From NCBI RefSeq assembly GCF_950023065.1, contig NC_088677.1, forward strand, positions 44,532,555-44,596,554: a stretch of DNA of 64,000 bases, written 5' to 3'. Made by a program: the position numbers and the translations under genes. This DNA is from Planococcus citri. Taxonomy: Eukaryota > Arthropoda > Insecta > Hemiptera > Pseudococcidae. The notes beneath the pieces were generated by a model that saw only the letters and a program-made list of their open reading frames with translations, was not told where the DNA came from and did no database searches. How positions within the stretch are numbered: the stretch's first letter is position 1; the number at the start of each line of letters is the position of its first letter. Shown here one piece after another: positions 48,801-62,340 of this stretch.

Positions 48801-51800
48801 TAATTTATAATTGGAGTCGCGATTACTAAGTTAAGTCTACAGCTGCGTCGCGTCGCGTCGATCGACAATTTGAAGCAGAAACAATAATTTTACACATACG
48901 TGCGTAATAAAAAAGTTATTACGACAGATACATTAATATTCTTCACACTTACTTATCTATATTATACACGACTCATAACGAGTTACACATTAAACTCTGA
49001 TAAGCTCGTACGTAAGTACGAAAAAGCCTTAACACGTAAAAATATATCGATCATAACCCGCATAAATGCATTTTGGATTACCTTTTAAATTTGACACGAC
49101 GAACACCGAGTATACTAAATGTTCCAATAACACATTTAAAAAGACTCCCCACAACACCGTTGGAGGCTATCCAGCAATATTCCAGCACAGTTCGCGGAAG
49201 TTTATCTACGACTGCTACAAACCAATAGGCTAGCACATGTGGCCAACAACGTACGAGTATCGCACAAAAAACATCGAATTATTACACACTACGACAGTTA
49301 CTTGGAAATACTCCCGAACACGTACAAAATTTAATACGACAAACTGTAATTCTTAATATGTGTTTAAATTCACTTTGGCAAATTTTCCAGCAAGTATAAA
49401 ATAAGTACCTATAAATGAATATGGTAAGCTACACATCATATAGGCTACTAGTGCAATGCGATTGAGAGTGCGAGCACATCACATCGTGTACCATGTTGAT
49501 ATCATATCACTTGTTGAAAGTATTTTTATATGCGCGATTGACTATCTAAGAATGAGCGTTTATCAAATCTTTGATAAATTGATGTAATATAACGAGAATT
49601 GAGAATGATTATACTTTATAAGGGTACCCATAGAGTTATTAAATGAGTCGAGTACAGAAAAACAAGTAAAGTAGGTACTTATAATGGATGTTCACTCAAC
49701 CAATTAGACGCGGGACTTTGATACAGCATGAGCGCGTATGAGCATCAAGACGAGTATAATAGTCAGATGCAAATCTCCAGCAACTTACAAGGAATAGTTC
49801 AGAAGTGTACCCCGCCGATCCTCATGATAGGTATATTTATACATACTTTGCCTACTGTATGTAGCTAGGTAGGTACTACTTAATCCTAGAAAAAGAAATT
49901 TTGTGAAAGAGCCTTTTCCATGCGTCTCAAAAAATTATACACTAGAAACTTGAGTCAGAAAGAAAATTTTGCAAATTAGTCATTTGTTTCTTCAATTTTT
50001 AGAATAATAACGCTTCAGGGAAATCGAACTTTGAATTTTTAGCGGCGCGTGGATTTAACAAAATCGAATAGATTTTTATGAAATTCAAGATAAGAGAGAC
50101 AGCAGAAAAATACCCAAACCCAAAATAGTTTAAAAATCCATTCAAGATGAAGAAATATAATATTTTATTTATTACTCAAAATCGATCGAAAATTCATTTA
50201 AACCAGTTTTAAAATTTATTCCAAACAAACCCATCTCAAAATCATCTAAAAGCCTGTACAAAACTAAAAAATACGACTTTATTAAATTTTTTGAATTTTC
50301 ACAAAATTCAAAAAAAGTCGTATAGCAGTCTGTCGCTACGTAAAAGCCAAATTTTTATACCAGAAACTTTGAAGGCTTTTCAAACACGATGGTAATGTTT
50401 TCAGTTGAAAACATTCAATTAATTAAATGGTGGCATGCCGAGTGTTTTTAAACATTATGTATTTACAGCTCCGCTGCAATGCTTTCCTCCTGTTTGGGTT
50501 TTTCTTCACAAAGTAAAGTATTCTTTTAGCATGCTCGCGGGGAGAATTTCTAGCGAAAAACTTTTTTGACCCGGGAGATGGGTCAAATAGGGTTGGAAGG
50601 TTGAAACCTGCAAAATATACTCAAGTGGCACCATCCCATTGTATGCTGGACATTGGGGCTCCTTAGGTCAATTTTAAGAGTGAGTGGGGTCAAAAATAGG
50701 GTCGAAATCAGGTTTTTCCACCTTAAAAAGGGTGGGAATGACCTAGGAATTTGAAATTTGGATATGTTGTTCACAATGGCGGTACTCACCAATGGTATGA
50801 ATTTGGACTCTTTTCATCGATTTGGGGCCAAATTATGCTTCTCCAAAAAAATGACCTTTCTGTAATTTTCAACTTTGACCCTTCCAACTGCAGGGGTCAA
50901 TTCTAGCTTCCAAGAGAACCCCATTCCCCAAGTTTGACTTTATTTGATCAATTAGAACAGGCTCCAGGACATAAAATGTAAAAATCACCATCGTGTTAAA
51001 ACTTACAAATAAAAATGTCTCACCTACCGCAAATAGCCCCATTTTTTACAAAAATTTGGCTAAAAAAAACCTCTTTAGCATCTAAAATTTTATTTGTCTC
51101 AACCTCCCCCTCCCCCACAAAAAAATCTAAAAATATTCTAGGAAGTGTAATACTCTTGAGAAATTTTCCACACACGCTGGCAACAAAATATCTGCTTATG
51201 CCAAGAGAAACAGAACCAAGGGAACTATACAAACCATAAGAACCCCAGGAAAAAATCAGAGAAACCAAACGTACCTACTTGCCGAAAGAACCAGTGGAAC
51301 TAGTTGAGGAGCCAAAAAAAAATCGTAGATCACTATACAGAAACCAGAAAAACCAAAAGAATAAAATATTCGCATCAATTTCATAATTTACCCATAACAG
51401 AAAAACAGATTTTAGGTAACTATAGGGTGACTTTTTTGGTATGGTACTTTGACGAAAATAGAAAGGTTTGAGAGTGACTGAATCGAAAAACAGGCCAATA
51501 TTCAAACGACCAGTGCCTTCCAATTAAGAACAATCAATACACCAATTCAGGCCCTCTTGTGTCTTTTAAGAGTGCTTGAAATCTCAGCGGAGACAAAACT
51601 GGAAATTTTCCTGGTGGGGGGGGGGACGTCGACCGAAAATTTTCTGAATACAATGGCGAGTTTTAAACGTTGAATATATGTAGATTGTAGGTACCTAAGA
51701 TGAAATAACACTTTTGCCGATTTTTCAAAAAATGATAGAAATTACCTCCTTTTTGGTTCAAAAAACCAGTATAGGTATAGTATACGGACTATTATATAGA

Positions 51801-54800
51801 ATTTCAACTTCACGTCACGTGGATAACCTTTGCATAAAAATAGTAAACAATATTGTACTCGTATTGTATAATTGGATGGTTTTTAGATTACCAGAATAGA
51901 TTACCGTTTCCGTGCGTGATAAAGGCATAAAACTAAACTCGGGGTAGGTTGTAGTCATACCAGAACCGTTTATTTTTCGGACATTTACGACATTTATCTC
52001 ATTTACAACTTCAGAGAGGTTTTTTTTACATTAAACATGTAACACGCGACCTTTGTCAAGTTATTTATTGTACGTAGGTACATGTCGTTGTACCACTTGG
52101 TAAACATTTGCGATTTACATATCAAAAAAATAAATAAATTTAGGTCATAAAACCTCAAACCATTTCAGACCCTTTATTATAGGTACCTCTTGGCTCTTAT
52201 CATATACAAGGAAACGGTTAACCAGGTCCAGCAGTCTTATTATTACATCCTCTGCATTGAACGGGTTTCCCTCTTGGTACCTACCATACGTATAGTCTGG
52301 AGAGAGAGAGAGACTGTACGAGTACAACACATCAATGACAATAAAGTAATGGAGCCAACAACCTAGCCATATTTAAGCCGCCTGCATACAATATCAGACA
52401 TCTCTTCAGTTACGAGTACAACAAAGAAATAAGATAAGTTGGGTACCGCGCTGGATTGCACTGTAGTACGATGTGACTGCAACAAGCTACGAGCTACGAA
52501 GCGTTTAATTTTACTTCTATCCAGAAAATGAAAATAAATAAAGAGGCAGGCAGCCAAGCCGCTGGCTGTAGCGAAAATGACGCGACGATGTCCGAGTTTC
52601 TCGTTTACCATTGCTACGTCTTCATTACTCGCTAATCGCTCAAACACCTGAAAATTTTCCTACAAATAATAACACGAGATAGAGCGGAGGGGAAGCAGAG
52701 TTTCGCGGTTGTTGACTACTGGCAAGTAGTGGTGCGGATGATAATCAAAGTTATACCAGCTGAGGATTACATTACACTATGCGGCGCTTTGAAATCTGCT
52801 TCTTTGTGCCATTACGATGAATACACAAACCACGACGATTTCGAAGTGTTTCAATTAATGCAACCGCTCGTCTACCAGATGACTCGAAATAATACATGAA
52901 GAAAAAATATAATTTAAAAAAGTTGATCTGATGTCTCGAAAATTCTTCACATTGTAGGTATCCATCGAATTATGAAAAATTGGATTTAAAATATTCCTAA
53001 TTAATCGGGTGTTCGAATGTGCAAAAAATTCAACCCCCCCCCCCAAATAACAATGAGCTCGTATTGAAGCGAAAAAAATAAACACCCCTCGAAACTTAAA
53101 TTCAACTCAACATGAAGAAACTGACCTAACTTATAAGGTAATCTGGGCGCATCTTGGTGCCTTTGGCACGAAATACAAAGGTCAAGATCGTTTCCTCTCT
53201 GTTCAATGAAATAATTCGTCCCGTAATTATATTCTTTTCATCTCGTTCCAAACTTTACTCATTTTTTTCAACCTTACATTAAAAGCTTGTCCTGACTTCT
53301 TTCTAGATTTAAGAAGTATATACGAGTATAATGTACCTTTGTATGTAAATTGCACAAGTCCTAGCTCTTTCTCAGCATCGGCTGAAGTTGGTTTTATGAG
53401 GCTCTAACATATGAACTTTTCAACCAAAAAAATTACAATTGAAACATATTTTTCAATGAGACATCTATCGATCGATATCGAAGCTCAGTACTAAATCCAA
53501 AGATAATCCATCAATTACCTATACTTACTAAAAATAGTACCTAAATACGTAAACAGCTAAACAATTATTCGCTTATCTTATACCTATCTAATAACCTTGA
53601 ATATCGATCATTTCATCTCATTAAACTAAATCCTATACCATCCTGATCAATAAAATAAGTACAATATTCGTATTACAGAGCACAGATAGGTACTTGATTC
53701 TAATTTACAATAATTAGGTTTCACGTCGTTCTTTACCCACATCGCTCGTTGCCGCATTGGCGTCACTCAAAATCATCAGATCTAACGATTAACATTTCGA
53801 ACCGCGCGTATATTAAGTAAAAATAGGCACCTAAACACCACAAATGCACGATTTTCATAAACATCTTTCGCTTTAACTAATGACTATACTCACCTGAAAC
53901 GTGGGCTTTGTACGCGACAAAAACGCGAGTAGGCGAAACAATAGAAATTTACAAAGAATCTTGAAAAAATATTTAGGCTAATGTAATTAAAAATTCAACA
54001 AATAAATACTATAATAGATACCTACCTATAGTACCAGTGCATTTTGTCAGTTATAAATACTTCACTTATCGCACATTGAAATATATATCACCACGTATAC
54101 AGGACGGGAATAAGAATACTTATTCTCATTTACAAAAGGTTCAGAAAAATGGGTGCAGTTGGAAATATCCTCATTAATCATTCCAATGTTGTGATTAATT
54201 ATTGCGATTGTTTATAGAGAATAACGTTTTATATAAATAAAAAATATATGTATCATTTGTAATACTTGGTCCAAACACTTTATACAGTCGAATGCTATGG
54301 TATAATACGGCGGATTTAATTTCATTGCGTAATTTTAGGTATACAATTGCATCAACAACGTCCAATAATGGTTCACTATGCACCGTCCGCGATATGATGA
54401 ATAAACCGTAAAAACATTTGCAACTTGATAGTTAGAGTTACCCACCAGCTACCAAGCAATCAACAGATTATTTCGTTGATGGAAGTAGGTATGCAGTTTT
54501 TTAATACCTCAGTTTAAAAGTGATTTGTTTTGGTTTGGAATTAAATTTAATTATCTATTATTCAATTCGGTAGGTGAATAAATAAATAAAAAAGATCTTT
54601 GCAGGGAGAAATTGGAATAATCGTTGTAAAAGGTGAAATCCAGCTCATATTATAGGTATCTAGTGATCATGTACTTAAGTATGTAAACAACATCAAGTAT
54701 AATATTTCCAAACAATAAAATGCAATATTTTTGAAATAGGTGGACAGGTAGTGTTTTTTTTTTTTTTTTTTTTTTTTCAATAAAATTGATAATTTTTGTC

Positions 54801-55627
54801 CTTATTCCAGACTAGCCAATAGGTAAGTACAGAAGAACTCCCATGCAGGCTAACATTTCACCATTGCGAATTTGATCTAGAACCTCTAGCAAGATTTCGA
54901 TTTTCTCCAAGTTATTTGAATTTATACCGATGCTACTTACGCGATGAGAGACTGTTGAAAATTTGACTTCTATCAAAGACCTAACTTGAGAAACCACCTG
55001 AAATTTGAAAAAGTTGATGGGAATGGGACTCATTTCAATCAGAACAACTAATGCAAGAAAATGAAGAAATTTTACGAGCCGGTTGCTATGCCACCAAATC
55101 AATTTCAATTTTGTTCTGCCTCCTCAAAATTCATGGAATCATCTCCGAGTAAGATGAATATTTATTATTGGACCATCAACTTCCATTATTTGTCAATGAA
55201 TAATTTCAATTTATCAAGTTTGAAAAACGACGTTTCGTGCGCCTTATGCAGTTGGACGGAACTAGCACATTAGCACAGACATGGTGAAACTTTTATTCAC
55301 ATAAATACCTAGCAATCATTCCAATTATCAAAACTGAAGTAAAGCTGGCACTCTACTGGGCATTTTGAGACCATGTCCAGCTTCATAACTTTCATAAGTT
55401 TAGGTACATGAATTATGTCACTGAGGACCTTACTTTTTTGAATCACCTTCGTAATAAGTACCACAAATTAAAATTAGTCGTTTTGGAGAATCGATCAGTT
55501 AAGTACTTCAGCATGAAATTGAGAAGTACAGTTGGGTTTAATTTTTAGCCAAATTTTTGTTTTCAACTGATGAAGATCAAAATTTTGACCAGATTAGATA
55601 AATGTTCAGACCTAATCAGATTCAATA
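45831..55627. other. Non-coding region, middle part
   Basis: AT-rich sequence without a supported gene. It contains C or G runs near 46566, 47227, 51616 and 53034, a small foldback at 50271-50323 (TACGACTTT inverted), and a 23-base T run near 54755. The stretch 50560-50960 repeats GGGTCAA-type phrases and may be a decayed repeat, but I cannot delimit it. Confidence 0.45.
50271..50323. repeat. Small foldback
   Basis: Inverted arms with ATACGACTTT at the outer edge and TTGAATTTT near the centre, separated by only a few bases. Confidence 0.6.
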
Positions 55628-55635
55628 CTTAGAAG

Positions 55636-56217
55636 CAGGGATGAAAAGCTAGCCGAAAGCTGAAAGCCGAGCAGATTTTCGCACTTAGCCAAAAGCTAAA
55701 AGTTTGCAAGCTTCATTTTTTCCAAGCCAAAAGCTAGCCAAAAGTTTCATTCTTTTGGCTTTTTTCAAAGGCTTTTTTTGCAGAATTGAATTCTCTAAAT
55801 TCAGAAGAAATGAAAAAATGAAAAAAATGTCATTCAATTTTATTTTAATGCGATTTAGTGAAATGAAAAAAAAACGAAAATAATTCTAGCAATGAATATT
55901 CTCTACTATCACTAATTATGAAATCAATGTGTACCTAATCTAATTTTCAATTCCCCTTTTTTGTAAATTGATGGCGTATCAGCTAAAAGTTCAAAGTCAA
56001 AAGCTTAAAGCCAAAAGTTTAAAGATAAAAGTTTAATGAAATATAGCTGAAAGCTGTTAAATTGAAAGTATAAGGGAAAGCCATTGGAAGCCGAAAGTTT
56101 GGCTAAAGAAGGCCTTAAAAATCGAAATAGCCGAAAGCTAAAGCCAAAAGTTTCAATTTTGAAATTTCAAGCTAAAAGCCAAAAGCTGAAGTTTCATTTT
56201 AAGGCTTTTCATCCCTG
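55636..56217. mobile_element. Non-autonomous hAT element with perfect 8-bp target duplication
   Basis: The 582-bp element begins CAGGGATGAAAAGC and ends with the exact inverse. It is flanked by an identical octamer CTTAGAAG at 55628-55635 and 56218-56225. CAGGG-type termini plus an 8-bp duplication define the hAT superfamily. The interior is a degenerate array of AAAGCT/AAAGCC words, with no transposase frame. Confidence 0.92.
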
Positions 56218-56225
56218 CTTAGAAG

Positions 56226-59200
56226 AGACCTGATTGCATCTGACCAGGTCTGATCAAACCATTTCAGATCTGGACGTTCTTGAATAGGTAAGGTACCATG
56301 AATTTTGATCGGATTAGATATCAATCATTTTCCCTTGGCATAATTATATCATACCATTTCAACCAGGAATTAGTTGTTGGTATAAGTTTGGTGAATGTTC
56401 TTTCATTTATTACAAGTTTTGTGTAAAGAATGAAGTTTTTGTAAAATTTTCAATAATGAGCTAGTATCAAGAAATTGCAATATGTAGTGCGTATTTATAT
56501 GAAGTTTTCATGCGTAAAATCCGCCACAATTTAGGGAACACGTTGTTGCTTATTTAGTTACTTTATACCTACATGCACTTTGCCTACCTATTATCGTAGA
56601 AGGCTGGAAAAATCGTTGCCTTATATCGCAGGTGATTCACATTTCAAATTCAATTTTATAAAATTGGCAGAGTATTTTTTTGCAACAGGTATTTATATGG
56701 ATTAACATTTATATACCTACCTAGTTCAGCGTAGGAATAAGGAACGGCAGATTAAGTAAATAATATTAATTAAACGAACTAGGCACCGAGCCATCTCTCT
56801 TTTGGCGAAGTTATATTCATAATATAGTGCACAAGCGGGAGATATAGAATTCAAAGCTTTAAAACTAACGGTATAAGTTCATGGTTGAAGAATTTCTTAC
56901 ATGACCAACTGAACTGTCCGCCGTGATCATAAAAACAATACCAGCAAAAAAAATACTAATAATTTTTTCATTTATCAAATTTAGAAAAATCACCTTTCGA
57001 CTATATAAGGTTACACCGACAACCAGCGTAAAAAAATCATATATAATGTACATCCTTTTGATACCTATACCTATACCTATATTCGTTTAACAAACTCTAG
57101 ATACATACAACAAAGATCGATGAAAAAACACCTTTGAACAATATACTCGTGTATCCATACACCAGGTACGTGCAGCCTACCTACCGAAATTTTACCGTTT
57201 TTTTATGGATTTTTCGGGATCGCAATTTATAAATTTACCTATAAATACCCAGGATTTGACCAAAATGAATAAACGGTGTATGAAAAGCATAAAACGAAAA
57301 CGCCGAGTCATATATAAAATGTGAGATTATTCAGAGCGGAAACTCATAGTTATACAGTTTATTATACACAGACAGCGATTCGAATATATTACAAATCCTT
57401 CAACTATCACACTCATTACCTTATATTCGTATGTGTTTATGTATGTAATCTTTGTATCGCTAATTATTCTAGTACCTACACCTATACAGTATGTCGTAAA
57501 AGTTTTTTAAAGATCAAAGAGTTACTCGTATAATAACTTTCGAACAAATTGATGATAGTGAGATGATAATGATCAGTACATATTGAACGTCGCATAATCC
57601 AAAAGGAGTTTATAAACGCGTTGGGAATGTGAATGTAGATTTTTAAAAGTTCAACGAAAAGGGGTACTTTATTTTAAAAGTTCAACTTTGAAATATCAAA
57701 CTCAATCTCGAGTAAGGTAATGATCTAATGATATTACTTAAATTCTGAAAACAAAAAAAAAATTGTTCAACAAATGTCATACCTTCTTAATAGAGAACTT
57801 TCAATAAAAACCGACTCTCCTCATCTGATTTGGTGCAAAATTTTAAAAAGATAATAAAAAATTTCGAACCTGAACAAAAAGTATATACGTAACCTTACTT
57901 GCCTTTTTTTTTGCGGTTTTTGGTACATCCTACGAGCACGTCAAAAGTTATTATCACCGGCAGCAAACTAATTTTCTAGAATTTTTGGTATAGGTACCAC
58001 ATGAGACTTGTCCACGTGTTTAGATACCTACAACCTACAGAATACAGTATTTCCTATGCCACATGTTTTCTATTTTCTCGCATTATACTCGTACAAAGAG
58101 TTAATAACACGCTCACGCCAAGGTTTTCCTCTCAATCTCTACGACCATTTTTTAAGAAGTAGGTACTTATATGTAAGCAAATTTACTTTGACAAATAAAG
58201 TGAAAGATGCGCAACATAATATTACCTATAAGTAGGTATATGCTACGATTGGTGTGTGTGTGATATTACGATAATCGCACGTAGTACAGCCAGCTACTAA
58301 TAAAAAATATATTTCAATCTCATACCTACTCCATAAAAACACGCTTTCCTTTAGATAATTAATACCTATCATCGAAAAAAAATTAATTTGATTTTTTGCT
58401 TTAGGAAAATGCAACATCAACAATGTCATCGAATCGTTATCATATTCGATTCAATTCAATTACATTGTCATAAAATACCATGCTATGATGCTAGAATACA
58501 AGTACCTATTTCATTTAAATTATAAAACGATATAGCTAGTAGTACACGGAGTAGGACACCACTTAAGTATAGAAATAGGTAAGTTTAATATTATGTAGAT
58601 CGGTCGGTCGACTTACTCAAATACATCTCAACGATAAAATTGGCAAAATACTGGAACCTTTTAACGACGAAAAACAACCGGTTAAATTTTCAAAACTTGG
58701 AATTAGTTTGAACAAAACACGACAGACACACCTCTTACGATCGGATTTCCGCAATTACAACCGAAACCTGTCACCATCACCAGTAGCTGATACTTTGAAC
58801 GATAATATCGTTTTATTTATAATTTATAAATCGTTTTCAGAGTAAAGATTGCGTGAAATACGCTGTGTTTTTTCTCCTCTACTCCTCTACGCAGCTATTC
58901 TTATTCTTTGGTGCAATTATTGTTGTTTTTTTCAGAAATAATAAACTTGAACTTGAGCAATGTTTCCGACAAAGGGTTTGGTTTTCCTTTCATTAGGAAA
59001 TACTCATACACCATGTTTTTCAGTGTATGAATATTGAATAGGTACCATAGTATATTTTCATCATGAGTTAATATCCGAAGCAACTCATTGTCTTCAGAAA
59101 TACATCTACTTCTTACAACTGGGAGTTCACTTAAGTACAGTTGCAACTTGAGTAATAATAAAGGTACCTACCTATACAATGCCTATTACCTATACCACAT

Positions 59201-60495
59201 GTAGTTTTATGAACTTTCATGGCCATTATTATATATATGTACATAGGTAGGTATACTTGGTACGAGTATTTCCCCCCCCCCCCAAGTGCCAACGAGAAGA
59301 TTTCAGCTTTTCACCACGAGCCTTATTTTTGAAACCGATTCGGTGATTCCTAAAACAATCAATTTTTGTTCAAAAAATTTGTCAATTGAGAGATGCACAC
59401 TTGTAAAAAATCACTCATAAATTTTCTTCGATAATTACAGCGGAGATGAGTTAGTTTTTGAAGAATCTGAAGCCCTCCATTAAGTAGGTAAAATAAACCG
59501 AACTTGTTCGATCATCATCGTAAGTTACATTTTCAAGGCTCTAAAATTTATTTTTGCATTGAGATCTTCTCAAACAATTAAATTCGATTAGAGATGCAAG
59601 CAATCCAAATTCTTCAACTTTTGATTTTTTGGGAGGGGGGAGTGTAATAAATTGATAAGGTGTAATTGTACCATGATCATAACTTTTTGATGTGAATTCG
59701 CTCCTTCGCTATTTAAAATGTTTTCAAGAAATAAGAAATGCAAGAAAGATGAATAAAAATTGTCATTTAAAATGGAAATCAATGTCTACTTTGCAGAAAA
59801 TCATTTGCAACCTACTTGTCTAACCTTAATTTGAAATTTGATTTGGGCTGGAGAGGATTCTAATGATAATTTTTCGTCAATTTGAAATTCTTCTGCAAAA
59901 ACACGAATTTCGGTTATGGGGTTATTAGAATAATGTAACGCTCGTACCTAATTTTCAAAGCAGTCTAGAAGCTACCTAAATGAAAAGTCTTGAATGGGGG
60001 GGGGGGGAGAGATTTTCCATCGTTCAAGTGGCATTAGTTTTTTTTGTAGTAGGCTTCATTTTTGAGATATATTCGCAACAAAAAAAAAACTTAAAATTTC
60101 GAGATTTGTCAAGTAGGACTTGGCTTAGTTATCATCAAAAACATTTACATTCGTAGGTATTTCAAAGTTGTATGCACCTTTCAAAAACTGAAAAAAAAAT
60201 TTCAAAACTTATTTTTCTACTCAGAAAATTGACTTATAAATCTAAAATCCAAAACGCACTCTAATCCGCTGATCGCAATAGATCATTTTGGTCAATTTTT
60301 TTAAATTCGATTTTTCGACTAGATTTGCCATAAAAAATTAAAAGATTTCAGTTAGGAGGAGAAACATCCGAGGTTCAGTTTAATCGAACATTGTAGTAAC
60401 TAATCTGACCCGAATCTGAATATTTATGGCAATTAAAAAAATTCTGACCAAAAGGGCCAATGGAAACAAAATTTTTTAGGTGCCGCAGGTACCTA
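56226..60495. other. Non-coding region between the hAT-type and mariner-type elements
   Basis: AT-rich with TAGGTA tracts, a C12 run near 59272 and a G12 run near 59996. No supported gene. Confidence 0.45.
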
Positions 60496-60706
60496 CAGGG
60501 TGCCCAGAAATATCGAGCACCCCTAAAAAAGTTTTCTACCAAAATACTTTGGTTGGTCACAGAGAATGATGATAATGATAGCCCATGATTGGTTGTTGGA
60601 CTGGAGAGATAACATTCCACCAATCATATGCATCTATTTCACGTTGCCAACCTATATTTTTAATGAAAAACTTTCTTAGGGGTGCTCGATATTTCTGGGC
60701 ACCCTG
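60496..60706. mobile_element. Mariner-type MITE at a TA target site
   Basis: The 211-bp element starts CAGGGTGCCCAGAAATATCG and ends with its inverse. The terminal repeats are about 42 bases with about two mismatches, and TA lies on both sides (60494-60495 and 60707-60708). TA duplication and CAGGGTG ends fit a non-autonomous Tc1/mariner element. It has no coding capacity. Confidence 0.87.
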
Positions 60707-61699
60707 TACCTAGTACCTACTTATGAAAAAGTGTCCAGCAGAATTTTCAGTAAAAACTTCATATCATACAATTATTGCATGAAAATAGAAATGAAATCAT
60801 GTTCGAGCAAACGGAGATCAAATTTTTCGAAAGAATTGATTCGAAAGGCAAAAAAAAACGCTTACTTCAGAATGTAAAATTTTTGTCAGCCTTTTAACCG
60901 GTGGTGTGAGATCTTTATCAAAATTGTTTTTGAAATTGAAGATTCAAAAAAGCTAAAAAAAGGTTTTCAAAAAACTGATGCGACATTTGCAGTGGAAACT
61001 TTCACTTACCAATACATACAAAATTTCGTACAATTTGATTAAAAATTCTCAAGAACGAGTTAAAAATGTAAACATTTTATACTTCGAAGTATTCCTCCAG
61101 AAAGGTGGCAAGAATCGTAGAATTGAAATGACGATAGCTTCTCAAAATTATCTTTCACTACTGCAGTACTGCAAATATGGGGTTGAAGAGGGATTATAAA
61201 TAGTCCCTGTAATGTACAGTTTTTAATATTTAATTATTAATATATTTATATCAATCATAAACTGAAAGACCGATTAGTATTTTAGCTCCATCCATGAGAG
61301 TCACTGAACCAATTCAAATCAAAAGCTCGGCGATGAGAGAACGAGTTATTTTCTTTCATCAAACACAATTAACAATAACATTGTATAACTTACAATTTTA
61401 TTAACATATTCACAAACACATCTGAACCCTGTACAGTAGCTGAATCCAATAGAATTGAATTTCTCAATACGTTGAGATTTTATAATTAAATCATTTTAAC
61501 CTTTTCATATCAACAAATTGAAACTACTTACAGGAACAGGGTAAAGTAACTAATACCTACCCGATATAAAAATGTAACCATTGTAACCCACACAACATAC
61601 TGAGCTATTACTATTAGCTACCTCTCGCAAATTCGTTGCATTAGGGTGAAAAAAACGGCTAAAATATTTGTCTAAATAAGATATCGATGTACAAAAATA

Positions 61700-62340
61700 A
61701 AGGCTGTGTAACTCACGTGGTCAATAACGTTCTCTGGAAAACACATTTCACAGTCGATTTGTTGTAAAAAATAGCCATATAAGTTGAAAAAAAGTTTAAA
61801 TTTTCACTGTCGATACAGAGTCGCGAAGCAATATCGAATTGATAACAGAGTAAACCGTAATCAAACTACACGCACACGTGTAACACCGATAAAGAGATAC
61901 CTGAGACAGGTTCGCAGCTCGCACCGTTCGAACACCGAAGGCTCGTTTGTCCGAGTGACTTATTAAAAACTCGGCGCGAATCAGTAGTAGCGTGACGAGT
62001 AGACAACGTTGATGCGTAGAACCACAAACGTAATCCACACCATGCGATGCAGGTTCGGGTGTCGGTGGTCGGAGTTGCTGGTCGGTGATCTTCAGATGAG
62101 GGTAGGTTAGGGGTCGCTGATTGATTGATGCGTTCGATCCACTGCCAGTGGTTGTATTTTGATCAAGGGTGAGAGAAGGGATCTCGCTGAGGGATGTATC
62201 ATTGTGTGCGCGATGTTTTATATGACACTTGATTTTTTTTTCTACGAAGGATAACTATCTAACTATCACCACACGTATTTGTCCAGGTTCAGCCGGTTCA
62301 GGTAACTATAGTGCTAGAAAAAGGTTTGTGAAAAGGAATC
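61700..62340 (-). promoter_or_regulatory. Candidate distal promoter and first exon region, minus strand
   Basis: This stretch is clearly richer in CG dinucleotides than its surroundings. On the minus strand it holds a consensus donor (CCAC|GTGAGT, exon edge at about 61714). It could be the untranslated first exon and promoter of the GAS2-like gene, whose first coding exon has a 3' splice site upstream of its ATG. The link is inference only, and it could belong to another transcript. Confidence 0.3.

Noticed and set aside
52363..52647. Minus-strand 94-residue frame with a hydrophobic segment
   Set aside because: It resembles no family I know, has no splice partners, and a single short frame like this is expected by chance.
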